13,323 nt of DNA from an uncultured Oscillospiraceae bacterium (lineage in GTDB: Bacteria; Bacillota; Clostridia; Oscillospirales; Oscillospiraceae). Position numbers and translations under genes: made by a program. This document shows, piece after piece, positions 1 through 6,399 of this stretch. The stretch is taken from the NCBI GenBank assembly GCA_934636305.1, contig CAKUAM010000054.1, forward strand, positions 1-13,323, written 5' to 3'. The notes under the pieces are model-generated. The model worked only from the letters and a program-made list of their open reading frames with translations. It did not search any database and was not told the origin of the DNA. Each line of letters starts with the position of its first letter. Position 1 is the stretch's first letter.

Positions 1-1415
1 GCCTGATAGATCCTGCTCTGTGCAGGATCCGGGTAAACCGTCTGTGCCTGCGCGGTAAGCCTGCGGCAACCCTCCGCAGCATCTGGATAGATGCCCGCGC
101 CGATCCCGGCAAGAATTGCGGCCCCGACACACGAGGCATCAGCCACTGCCGGCACGCGCACCGGAAGATCCGCAATATCGGCAAGCATCTGCGTCCATAC
201 GCGGCTCTTGGACGCGCCGCCTGTCAGAAGCAGGCCATCTGGTCCGGGCTTTGCTGCAAAATCCTCCAGCTTCCAGACAATCTGGAACGCAATTCCCTCC
301 ATCACGGCCCGGGCCAGGTGATAGCGGTCATGCATCAGATCCAGGCCGAGAAGCTGCGCTCTGTGCAGGGGCTGCTCATTCTTCCGCCCGCTGAAGGGAT
401 AGAAGAACAGGCCGTCCTCTGCTGCCTTTCGTTTGCAGACCTCCGCGTTGATCGTTTCATAGTCGTCTCCCGCGCCGATCTTGCTGCGCAGCCAATCGAG
501 GCAGATTCCACCTGAAGATAAGGACCACAGGGATCCCCATGTCCCGGGAGTGGCGGCGATGGACTGCGCCAGTCCGGAGGAAAAGTCCGGACGGTCATCC
601 AGCGCGGTGATGACCCAGCATGTGCCGGAGCCAATCAGAATATCGCCCTTCTGATAGGCTCCCACGCCAAGCGCTGCGGCGTACTGATCGTGTGCACCGG
701 CAACAAGCACACAGCGCTCCGAAAGGCCCAGCGCTGCGGCAGCGTCCGCAGTCAGATGGCCGATGACCTCGCCGGAGCGTACAAGCGTTGGCAGCTGCGC
801 TTCGGTGGCACCCGCAAACTGCAGCAGCGCGGAATCGTAGCATCCGCGGCGGATATCATACAGCTGATTGATCCCGGCATTGGAAGGATCAATCGCTGCA
901 ATGCCTGTGAGCATCAGGGAGATATAGTCCGGCACAGTCAGAAACCGTGCGGCACGCGCGAAGGTCTGCGGCTCGTGATCCCGGAGCCAGCGCAGCTGCA
1001 TGGCGGGCAGACCTGCGGACAGCGCCCAGCCAGTTTTTTCGTACATCTGCGCAGCATCTCCGAGCTCCTGCACAAAGTCTGCAGCCTCGTCTTTGCAGCG
1101 CAGGTCGTTCCAGACAATCGCCGGACGCAGCGCAGCTGCGCTGTCATCCACAGGGACAACCGTACCGCCCTGCGTGGACAGGGAAATGGCGCTTACCCTC
1201 TGCGCAATCTCCGGATCGATGCAGAGCTCACGGACGGTTTCACATACGGCCGCCCACCAGTGCTCCGCCTGCTGCTCACATCTGCCGACTGCGGGCGTAT
1301 GCGTCGGATAGGCGCGGTAGCTCCTGCCAAGGAGCTTGCCGCAAGAGTCAAACAGCAGCGTCTTTGTTCCGGTGGTGCCGACATCAATGCCAAGAAGATA
1401 CTGCCTGTGTTCCAT
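1..1415 (-). CDS. FGGY-family carbohydrate kinase (3' end cut by window edge)
   Basis: ATP-dependent sugar or polyol kinase of the xylulokinase/glycerol kinase superfamily, predicted cytoplasmic. Reading from the ATG at 1415, 471 residues are open without a frameshift to the edge. The N-terminal phosphate-1 motif is GIDVGTTGTKT (residues 9-19). The probable catalytic base is Asp243 in AGAHDQ, followed by GSGTCW (262-267). The C-terminal adenosine motif is LLLTGGASKSRVW (395-407), then DASCVGAAILAG. Usual family length is about 480-510, so roughly 20-40 residues are missing at the left edge. The substrate loop reads STQGGTVVPVD rather than the SGQMHG of true xylulokinases, so the substrate cannot be named. 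The start lies 2 bp after the stop of the upstream YjbQ gene, implying translational coupling; its own RBS is weak. Family is certain, substrate unknown. Confidence 0.93.
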   Translation of the reverse strand, partial: MEHRQYLLGIDVGTTGTKTLLFDSCGKLLGRSYRAYPTHTPAVGRCEQQAEHWWAAVCETVRELCIDPEIAQRVSAISLSTQGGTVVPVDDSAAALRPAIVWNDLRCKDEAADFVQELGDAAQMYEKTGWALSAGLPAMQLRWLRDHEPQTFARAARFLTVPDYISLMLTGIAAIDPSNAGINQLYDIRRGCYDSALLQFAGATEAQLPTLVRSGEVIGHLTADAAAALGLSERCVLVAGAHDQYAAALGVGAYQKGDILIGSGTCWVITALDDRPDFSSGLAQSIAATPGTWGSLWSLSSGGICLDWLRSKIGAGDDYETINAEVCKRKAAEDGLFFYPFSGRKNEQPLHRAQLLGLDLMHDRYHLARAVMEGIAFQIVWKLEDFAAKPGPDGLLLTGGASKSRVWTQMLADIADLPVRVPAVADASCVGAAILAGIGAGIYPDAAEGCRRLTAQAQTVYPDPAQSRIYQ

Positions 1416-1417
1416 AC

Positions 1418-2047
1418 TTAATATTTTCTTGCGTCGAGCTGGAGGGTGTAGTGGACGTCGTGTGCTTTTTCTTCGTCGGTGTATTTGCGGAGGGTGTTGA
1501 TGGTCTGGCCGCCGTGGAACTTGCGGTCGTTCACATCTTCCGTCGTGCCCATGACGGTGACGTTCAGCTGACGGTGACGGGCGCGGACGTGATCCCAGTC
1601 AATGAAGTAGATGTGCGCGAACTCGCCGCCATCGAGGACGCCGTCCTTGATGGTCATGGTCTCGCTGCGGCCAAAGAATACCGAGCGCAGGTGGCCGTCG
1701 GTGTTCATGCTGGTGTAGTCGCCCGGCTCGTTGACGTAGCGGCCAAACTGCGTATGGATGGGGCCTGGATGACGGTACTGATGCTCCTCGGCAAAGTCGG
1801 GGATCATCTTGCGCATGATATCCAGCAGATCATGCTGCAGATATTCCAGATCGAACGAGTCGATATCGTGCGAGCACTCCTGGATCATGACCGAGCAGGT
1901 TGTATGGTGCGATGCGATGCAGACGGTGCCGTTCTTCACGCCGGATTCCTTGACAATCTCCACAACCTCACGGGAAACATCGTGGAAGGTGGGGATCCAG
2001 CCGCGGGACTGCAGCTCGAGTTCTTTCTGATAAACCTTGAATTCCAT
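1418..2047 (-). CDS. UPF0047/YjbQ family protein, long form (YjbQ-2)
   Basis: A 209-aa member of UPF0047, annotated elsewhere as secondary thiamine-phosphate synthase after weak activity of E. coli YjbQ; the true reaction of the family is not settled. Family blocks seen: SHHTTCSVMIQE (46-57), NTDGHLRSVFFGRS (115-128), and DGGEFAHIYFIDWDHVRARHR (from 139). The conserved His, Thr, Glu and Asn residues expected to form the metal/phosphate pocket are present. Family members are usually 130-140 aa; this one carries a tail of about 42 residues after residue 167, rich in charged residues. The ATG at 2047 has a strong GGAGGT (2054-2059) six bases upstream. It is a paralogue of the protein at 2682-3176, separated from it by the SIS gene. 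Neighbouring sugar enzymes argue for a sugar-phosphate role rather than thiamine synthesis. Confidence 0.9.
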   Translation of the reverse strand: MEFKVYQKELELQSRGWIPTFHDVSREVVEIVKESGVKNGTVCIASHHTTCSVMIQECSHDIDSFDLEYLQHDLLDIMRKMIPDFAEEHQYRHPGPIHTQFGRYVNEPGDYTSMNTDGHLRSVFFGRSETMTIKDGVLDGGEFAHIYFIDWDHVRARHRQLNVTVMGTTEDVNDRKFHGGQTINTLRKYTDEEKAHDVHYTLQLDARKY

Positions 2048-2074
2048 TGTTCTACCTCCAATTATTCAGTCGTC

Positions 2075-2689
2075 TTATAACGGTTTGTGGTTGAGCCGCT
2101 CTCCAACGGCTCCGCCTGGATGGATGAGTGCAAATTGCTCGGCCTGATAGCCGGTTTCCTCAATCAGTGCGGCCTGCAGCGCGTGAAAGATCATGCACAG
2201 TGCCGTTGTGGACGTCGTTCCCTGCGCGTTCCATTTATCTGTCTCGCGGTTCACGTGCTGCTTGAGCACCACGTCTGCTGCCTGTGCCAGCGGGGATTCC
2301 AGATTCTCTGTCACCGTGATGATTGATACGCCCTTGGCCTTGCAGATCTCCACAATGGGCAGCAGCTCCTTCGTCTTGCCGCCGCGGGAGGCAAATACCA
2401 TCACGTCGCCCCTCTGCAGAAAGCCTGTTGCACCGTGAACGGCCTCTGCCGGGGAAATGAAGCGGGCAGGACGCTCGATGCAGCACATGAGGTGCGCAAA
2501 ATGTTGGCAGATGATGCCGGAATGGCCGCAGCCGGCTGCGCCGATGCGCGGTGCGTTTGTCAGCAGCCGGACGGCGCGTGCAAACGCGACCTCGTCAAAA
2601 TACGCCTTCATCTCCAGAATACACTGCGCTTCAATGTCATAGGCGGCCCTGGCCGCCTCAATGGCCTCTCGTTTCATCGCCTTATTCAC
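2075..2689 (-). CDS. SIS-domain sugar-phosphate isomerase, KpsF/GutQ type without CBS domains
   Basis: About 204 aa, one SIS (sugar isomerase) domain, predicted cytoplasmic aldose-ketose phosphate isomerase. Diagnostic features match the arabinose-5-phosphate isomerase branch: GAAGCGHSG (50-58, phosphosugar loop), SPAEAVHGATGF (79-90), FASRGGKTKEL (99-109), TTSTTA (158-163) and the C-terminal HPGGAVGERL (190-199). The CBS pair typical of KpsF/KdsD is absent. Two starts are possible: GTG at 2689, overlapping the upstream YjbQ gene by 8 bp, or ATG at 2677, 4 bp beyond its stop. Neither has a good RBS, so reinitiation from the upstream gene is likely. In this operon it probably isomerises the phosphorylated product of the FGGY kinase, but substrate identity is inference. 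Confidence 0.88.
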   Translation of the reverse strand: MNKAMKREAIEAARAAYDIEAQCILEMKAYFDEVAFARAVRLLTNAPRIGAAGCGHSGIICQHFAHLMCCIERPARFISPAEAVHGATGFLQRGDVMVFASRGGKTKELLPIVEICKAKGVSIITVTENLESPLAQAADVVLKQHVNRETDKWNAQGTTSTTALCMIFHALQAALIEETGYQAEQFALIHPGGAVGERLNHKPL

Positions 2690-3176
2690 CGATCAGCATG
2701 ACCTGCACGGTGCGCTTGCGCGCGCGGGTCTGATCCCAGTCAATGAAGTGGACGCGTCCAAATTCGCCGAGGTCAAGCTGTCCGTCCTCCATGACAACCG
2801 TGACGCTGCGCCCGATGATGGACGAACGCAGATGGGCGTCTGTGTTGTGGCAGCCGAAGTTGTCCTCGCCGACGGACTCGGCAAAGTCCAGCGCCTTTCT
2901 GCCGGGATGCAGATACATCCCCTCGTAGCGGCAGGTGGGGATCCAGTTTTCAAAGACGTTGACAAGATCCTGCTGCAGCGTCTCAAGCCCGGTCATGGAC
3001 ATATCAAACGCGCATTCCTGCGTGATGACAGAGCAGGTCGTATGGTGGGAATAGACGACACAGATGCCGTTTTTCATGCCGGACTTTGCGGCAATCTCCT
3101 TGACCTGTGCGGTCACATCGTGGAAGGATACCGCGCGGTCGCGCGACTGAAGCTGAAGTGATTCTCTGTAGACCAT
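2682..3176 (-). CDS. UPF0047/YjbQ family protein, short form (YjbQ-1)
   Basis: A 164-aa UPF0047 protein. Family blocks: YSHHTTCSVITQE (42-54), CHNTDAHLRSSIIGRS (109-124), and LDLGEFGRVHFIDWDQTRARKR (from 134). It shares these blocks with YjbQ-2 (1418-2047) but ends at the normal family end, without the tail. The start ATG at 3176 has AGGAGA (3184-3189) seven bases upstream, and that RBS overlaps the stop of the preceding triosephosphate-isomerase-like gene. Its stop overlaps the possible GTG start of the SIS gene. UPF0047 proteins are small single-domain proteins that form trimers in known structures, so two co-expressed paralogues could form mixed oligomers. The automatic name would be secondary thiamine-phosphate synthase, but nothing around it concerns thiamine. 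Confidence 0.9.
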   Translation of the reverse strand: MVYRESLQLQSRDRAVSFHDVTAQVKEIAAKSGMKNGICVVYSHHTTCSVITQECAFDMSMTGLETLQQDLVNVFENWIPTCRYEGMYLHPGRKALDFAESVGEDNFGCHNTDAHLRSSIIGRSVTVVMEDGQLDLGEFGRVHFIDWDQTRARKRTVQVMLIGE

Positions 3177-3188
3177 ATTCTGTTCTCC

Positions 3189-3896
3189 TTATCCGTTCTG
3201 TTTTTTCAGATCGTCTGCCGCGCGGCGGGTTGCGGCAATCATTTCGTCGATCATGGCAAGGGGATCCGCTGCGTTCATGATGCCGGAGGCTGCGCCGGCA
3301 GCTTCGGAGCCGGCCATGATGAAGTCATAGACCTCCTGCCCGCAGGTGATGCCTGCCGCCTGCTCGACCATGATGTTGGGGTCAATTTCCTTGATGACCC
3401 GGATGGAGTCGCGGACGTATGCCATGGGGCTCGAGCCCTTGCCGCCGCCAATGATCTCCGAGGGCTCGGGGTTGATGATGTCGGGGTGCAGCTGGGCGAT
3501 GGCCTTCGCCTCATCGAGCGTATCGGCGCAGGCAAAGACAAGGAAGTCCAGCTCCCGTGCGCGGTCGATGGTTTTTTTCATCTGCGGCAGGCTCATGGGC
3601 TTTTCGCAGTGGTTGATCATTACGCCGACCGCGCCGGCGGCCTTCAGACCCTCCGGCAGGATATCCGCGCAGCCGCGGCCGGGGCGGAGCGTGTCCATGT
3701 ACGTTGCCAGCACGAACAGGTGCTTCGTGTTTTCCGCCACGCGGCGGACTTCCAGTGCCGGGCAGATAAACAGCACGTCAATATCATATTTCTCGGCGGC
3801 CTTGTCTGCAGCGATGGCATACTCCAGAAGCTTATCGCCGTATACGTAGTTTTTTGTTCCGACTTCAAAATACGGGGTTCGAATGGTGGGTTTCAT
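3189..3896 (-). CDS. Triosephosphate isomerase family protein (short, archaeal-like; probable specialised paralogue)
   Basis: A 235-aa TIM-barrel isomerase. Counterparts of the three catalytic residues are visible: Lys15 in GTKNY (strand 1), His96 in INHCEK (usual NHSE or GHSE) and Glu144 in NPEPSEIIGGG (usual EPxELIGTG). The late phosphate-binding region is AGITCGQEVYDFIMAGSEAAGAASGI. Length matches archaeal TIMs (about 220-235) rather than bacterial TpiA (about 250). The ATG at 3896 is chosen because AAGGAGC (3904-3910) precedes it at proper spacing; the frame extends upstream only through DeoR sequence. Sitting between a DeoR regulator and sugar isomerases rather than among glycolytic genes, it is more likely a dedicated isomerase for a tetrulose- or triose-phosphate, as TIM homologues EryH/LerI are in erythritol and erythrulose catabolism. 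That comparison is inference. Confidence 0.85.
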   Translation of the reverse strand: MKPTIRTPYFEVGTKNYVYGDKLLEYAIAADKAAEKYDIDVLFICPALEVRRVAENTKHLFVLATYMDTLRPGRGCADILPEGLKAAGAVGVMINHCEKPMSLPQMKKTIDRARELDFLVFACADTLDEAKAIAQLHPDIINPEPSEIIGGGKGSSPMAYVRDSIRVIKEIDPNIMVEQAAGITCGQEVYDFIMAGSEAAGAASGIMNAADPLAMIDEMIAATRRAADDLKKQNG

Positions 3897-3918
3897 TGTA
3901 ACTGCTCCTTTTTCTGTT

Positions 3919-4698
3919 TTATGGTTGCACTTGGGTGCAGATGAGCTTGACATTGGTCTTTTCCAGCCTGACACGCACGTCATCGCGGAGCGCTGCATCG
4001 GTAATCACCGCGTAGAGCGCGGATGCCGGCACGCATTCCACGTGCGCCTCCACGGTAAACTTGGAGGAATCGGCCAGAAGAATCGACTGCATGGAATGCT
4101 TGATGGCCAGCTGGTTCATTTTGGCTGTTTCAAAATCCGTTGTGGTAAAGCAGTTGTCCGCCGAACAGCCGTCCGCACCCACAAAGCTCTTGCTGAAATA
4201 CAGGCCGGCAAGCGACTGCTCTGTCAGATAGCCGCAGAAATCCTTGCGATTTGGCCGATACTTGCCGCCAAGCAGCGTTACATCCATATGCGGGGAAAGC
4301 AGATCCAGATTAGCCAGCGAGTTTGTATAGACCTGAATGTGGATCTGCTTCTGCCGCAGATATTCGATCAGCTGCCCGCAGAAGCACTGGATTGTTGTGC
4401 CGGAGTCACAGAAAATAATGTCACCGTCGGCAAGAAGCTGACATGCCTCGCGCGCGATGGCCGTCTTTTGGGCAATGTTGCTCTTTTCTCCGTGCTCGAA
4501 GGAATAGGGCACCATCCCATGGCTCAGATACTGGATTCCGCCATGCGTCCGCACGGCGACACCGTCGCGCTCCAGCTTTTCAAACAGCCGGCGCACAGTG
4601 GACTCCGATACGCCAAGCTGCGTTTTCACATCCTCCAGACTGAGCTTATGGGACAGCTGCAGGCTGGCAATCAGCTTTTGTTCACGTTCACTTTTCAT
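3919..4698 (-). CDS. DeoR/GlpR-family transcriptional regulator of sugar metabolism
   Basis: A 259-aa cytoplasmic regulator. The N-terminal DeoR helix-turn-helix spans residues 4-57, with LSLEDVKTQLGVSESTVRRL and the wing ERDGVAVRTHGG. The C-terminal sugar-phosphate sensor domain (about 75-230) shows DSGTT (98-102), VYTNSLANLDLL, LLGGKYRPN, GADG (174-177) and LLADSSKF (207-214). All these are standard for the family, which is usually 250-260 aa. I chose the ATG at 4698; in-frame upstream ATGs lie inside the DUF4432 gene. AGCAGG lies next to the chosen ATG. Encoded inside the operon, it is probably a repressor relieved by a phosphorylated intermediate. Its likely targets are the paired 17-bp boxes at 6124-6162. 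Confidence 0.93.
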   Translation of the reverse strand: MKSEREQKLIASLQLSHKLSLEDVKTQLGVSESTVRRLFEKLERDGVAVRTHGGIQYLSHGMVPYSFEHGEKSNIAQKTAIAREACQLLADGDIIFCDSGTTIQCFCGQLIEYLRQKQIHIQVYTNSLANLDLLSPHMDVTLLGGKYRPNRKDFCGYLTEQSLAGLYFSKSFVGADGCSADNCFTTTDFETAKMNQLAIKHSMQSILLADSSKFTVEAHVECVPASALYAVITDAALRDDVRVRLEKTNVKLICTQVQP

Positions 4699-4720
4699 CC
4701 TGCTTTTTCCTGTCCTGTTC

Positions 4721-5740
4721 TCAGCCATCGAGCGATGCCCGCAGCGCCTGGATTTCCTCCGCACCGTCCAGAATGCCGATTTCCAGCTCGTTTTCAATGC
4801 TGGAATAGGCGGGAAGCACTGGGATTTTCCCGGATTGTATGGCGTTGACGCGGTTTGTCTCTACACAGCTGCACGGCTCGAACGCGAGCACATAATCATG
4901 CGCGCGCAGGAGCTTCCACTGCATCATATACGGCAGATGCTTCGTCTGATAGCGGACATACACGCCCAGCCCCAGCCGGTCATTTGCAAGCATACCGGTT
5001 GCCGTCTGGCCGAAGCCGGTGTAATAGAACATCTCCTCCGGCCTGTCCTCCGAGGGAGGCGCCATATGCACCGGATCCGTTGTGCAGTCGCCCATCGGCA
5101 TCCGGACGCAGCGGGAGGTTGCTGCAATGCTGTCTGCCTGCAGCAGCGGGTAGCCGAAGTTGCAGTGATACAGCAGCATATATGGCTGGTCGTGCGATTC
5201 AAAGTTGGTAATTACATCATGGATGCGGATGGTTTTCTCATCCAATCCCGTTTCGATTGTGCGGCGGATCGACAGGTGCCGTCCATACAGCCGCGTCTGG
5301 TGAATCTCTCCGCTGACCCGCAGAAGATAGCGGTCGCCGTCCCAGTATGTCTGCGTGCCGAAGCACTGCGCGGGGGTGCTGCCGATCCGGCCATGGATCG
5401 GGTATACGCCGCTTGCATCCTGACAGCTTCCGCCGACGTTGTCCAGTCCACAGGTCACCATTGCGCCGCCGGGCCATTGTTCACAAAATTCCCCATCCAT
5501 CGCAGAGTTGACCTGTGCGGAGGTGAGGCCATTTTTGCTGTGGAATGCCAGATTCACACCCTTGTAGCTCAGATCGTAGAGATCCATACACCGGTCCGGC
5601 ACAACGGTGAAGCGCAGACCGGCTGCGTTATAGAACTCGGCAATGGCGGCCCCTTCGGCGCGGCCGCGCAGCAGCCGTGCTTCACGAATACCGGCAATCT
5701 GATCGAGATTCCCGAGCTTTTTCAGAAGTTCTGTGTTCAT
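4721..5740 (-). CDS. DUF4432 family protein (aldose 1-epimerase-like)
   Basis: A 339-aa protein of the DUF4432 branch of the galactose-mutarotase superfamily. It shows VVPDRCMDLYDLSYKGVNLAF (from 46), GGAMVTCGLDNVGG (91-104), YPIHGRIGSTPA (113-124) and LLYHCNFGYPLL (189-200), the standard DUF4432 blocks including His116 and His192. A C-terminal FEPCSC matches the region where mutarotases place their catalytic Glu. It probably equilibrates anomers or epimers of the operon's sugar substrate; no substrate has been read from the sequence. The ATG at 5740 has AAGGAGC about ten bases upstream; the 13-base block 5748-5760 is identical to the one before the TIM-like gene. It is followed after 22 bp by the DeoR gene. 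Confidence 0.9.
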   Translation of the reverse strand: MNTELLKKLGNLDQIAGIREARLLRGRAEGAAIAEFYNAAGLRFTVVPDRCMDLYDLSYKGVNLAFHSKNGLTSAQVNSAMDGEFCEQWPGGAMVTCGLDNVGGSCQDASGVYPIHGRIGSTPAQCFGTQTYWDGDRYLLRVSGEIHQTRLYGRHLSIRRTIETGLDEKTIRIHDVITNFESHDQPYMLLYHCNFGYPLLQADSIAATSRCVRMPMGDCTTDPVHMAPPSEDRPEEMFYYTGFGQTATGMLANDRLGLGVYVRYQTKHLPYMMQWKLLRAHDYVLAFEPCSCVETNRVNAIQSGKIPVLPAYSSIENELEIGILDGAEEIQALRASLDG

Positions 5741-5829
5741 GCGTTGCGCTCCTTTTTCTGGGTTCTGAGAGCCGCGCCGGAAGCTGGAGTGCGCCCGGCT
5801 GCCGGCCGGAACAGTTTCAGATTCCTGAA

Positions 5830-6063
5830 TTACTTGTCGTAGATATCGCGGCGTGCGCCGTCAATCAGCGCCTTTGCGTTGCTGCAGCACAGATTCTCAA
5901 CCTCTTTTTCACCATAGCCAAGCGTCTGGCAGGCGCGCTTCAGGGCACGCAGCTCCTCGTATGTGAAGAAGGTGATGTGCTTTGCCTCCTCGGGCTTTTT
6001 CGCGCTGTGCTGCGTCATTGCTATAGACCCGGCGGTCGTTTTCTGTAACTTCAAAAGTGCCAT
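5830..6063 (-). CDS. Small protein of unknown function, first gene of the sugar operon
   Basis: A 77-aa reading frame beginning at the ATG at 6063. It is charged and lacks membrane segments or a signal peptide. The C-terminal half, FFTYEELRALKRACQTLGYG followed by a Cys-Cys pair, looks helical. I do not recognise the family. It is supported as a gene by its place directly behind the strong promoter 6112-6140, leaving a leader of about 40 bases, and by the lack of a terminator before the DUF4432 gene 89 bp on. The RBS is weak (ACGGA). A shorter start at 6018 would give 61 aa, and an upstream in-frame codon at 6123 overlaps the promoter and is unlikely. Confidence 0.6.
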   Translation of the reverse strand: MALLKLQKTTAGSIAMTQHSAKKPEEAKHITFFTYEELRALKRACQTLGYGEKEVENLCCSNAKALIDGARRDIYDK

Positions 6064-6071
6064 GACGATTT

Positions 6072-6098
6072 CCGTTCTTAAAATAAAATTACGAACGG
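6072..6098 (-). promoter_or_regulatory. Leader inverted repeat over a weak RBS
   Basis: CCGTTC at 6072-6077 and GAACGG at 6093-6098 are exact inverted repeats separated by 15 AT-rich bases. They lie between the predicted transcription start (about 6105) and the ATG at 6063. In the RNA, the downstream arm contains the weak ACGGA Shine-Dalgarno, so pairing could reduce translation of the 77-aa gene. It could equally be a DNA site, since the GAACG core also occurs in the second operator box. The function is inferred only. Confidence 0.35.
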
Positions 6099-6111
6099 GG
6101 CTGATAAAATC

Positions 6112-6140
6112 ACTATAGCACAATTGACCGTTTCAGTCAA
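6112..6140 (-). promoter_or_regulatory. Sigma-A promoter of the sugar operon
   Basis: Reading the minus strand, the -35 TTGACT (6140-6135) and the -10 TATAGT (6117-6112) are separated by exactly 17 bases. Expected transcription start is near 6105. It points at the 77-aa gene and the seven genes after it. The -35 lies inside the inverted-repeat box at 6124-6140, so a bound repressor would block it. Confidence 0.85.
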
Positions 6141-6162
6141 TATAAATGAACGATTCAATCAA
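6124..6162 (-). promoter_or_regulatory. Pair of 17-bp operator-like boxes, probably for the DeoR regulator
   Basis: Box 1 (6124-6140) reads TTGACTGAAACGGTCAA on the minus strand, with arms TTGAC/GTCAA; box 2 (6146-6162) reads TTGATTGAATCGTTCAT. They agree at 13 of 17 positions and their centres are 22 bp apart, about two helical turns, so two proteins could bind the same DNA face. Box 1 covers the promoter -35. DeoR-family proteins commonly bind repeated sites of this kind. Assignment to the operon's own DeoR protein is inference. Confidence 0.6.
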
Positions 6163-6264
6163 AAAACGGTAATATTCTCAGATGCTCCTGCGTATTCGGC
6201 CCCACAGAGAGCGCTGGGCCCTGTCAGCAGGCACGCGGCTTTGTCTGCGGGCAGCGCGATCCAA

Positions 6265-6312
6265 ATACAAAAATCCGCCGGCTTGGCTGCATTTGCAGCT
6301 TTACCGGCGGAT
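6265..6312 (-). terminator. Rho-independent terminator of the EamA transporter gene
   Basis: The 9-bp arms ATCCGCCGG and CCGGCGGAT (6273-6281 and 6304-6312) enclose a second small stem, GCTGCA/TGCAGC. On the minus strand the hairpin is followed at once by TTTTTG. It lies about 90 bases after the stop of the transporter gene and shields the operon promoter from read-through. The stretch 6141-6399 otherwise holds the operator boxes and no convincing gene. Confidence 0.8.
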
Positions 6313-6399
6313 CTTGTCCGTTTTTTGATTCTATTATTTCCTGGATTGCCCATCCGGCATTTCCAGCTTTCAGATACGCCATAAAAACACATATCCGTT

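Noticed and set aside
947..2080. Long plus-strand open frame opposite the FGGY and YjbQ-2 genes
   Set aside because: It is antisense to two well-supported genes, has no family motif or suitable RBS, and is explained by high-GC codon structure of the opposite strand.
1418..3176. Thiamine biosynthesis role for the YjbQ proteins
   Set aside because: The usual name suggests it, but no thi genes or TPP riboswitch-like leader were seen, and all neighbours are sugar-related. Not excluded biochemically.
3883..4848. Plus-strand open frame opposite the DeoR gene
   Set aside because: Antisense to a clear DeoR regulator; composition is that of a shadow frame.
4598..5842. 414-codon plus-strand open frame opposite DUF4432 and the start of DeoR
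   Set aside because: Antisense shadow; the minus-strand DUF4432 reading carries all recognisable motifs and an RBS.
6124..6384. Plus-strand open frame of 86 codons, and short minus-strand frames in the same stretch
   Set aside because: They overlap the operon promoter, operator boxes and the EamA terminator, and show no family motif.
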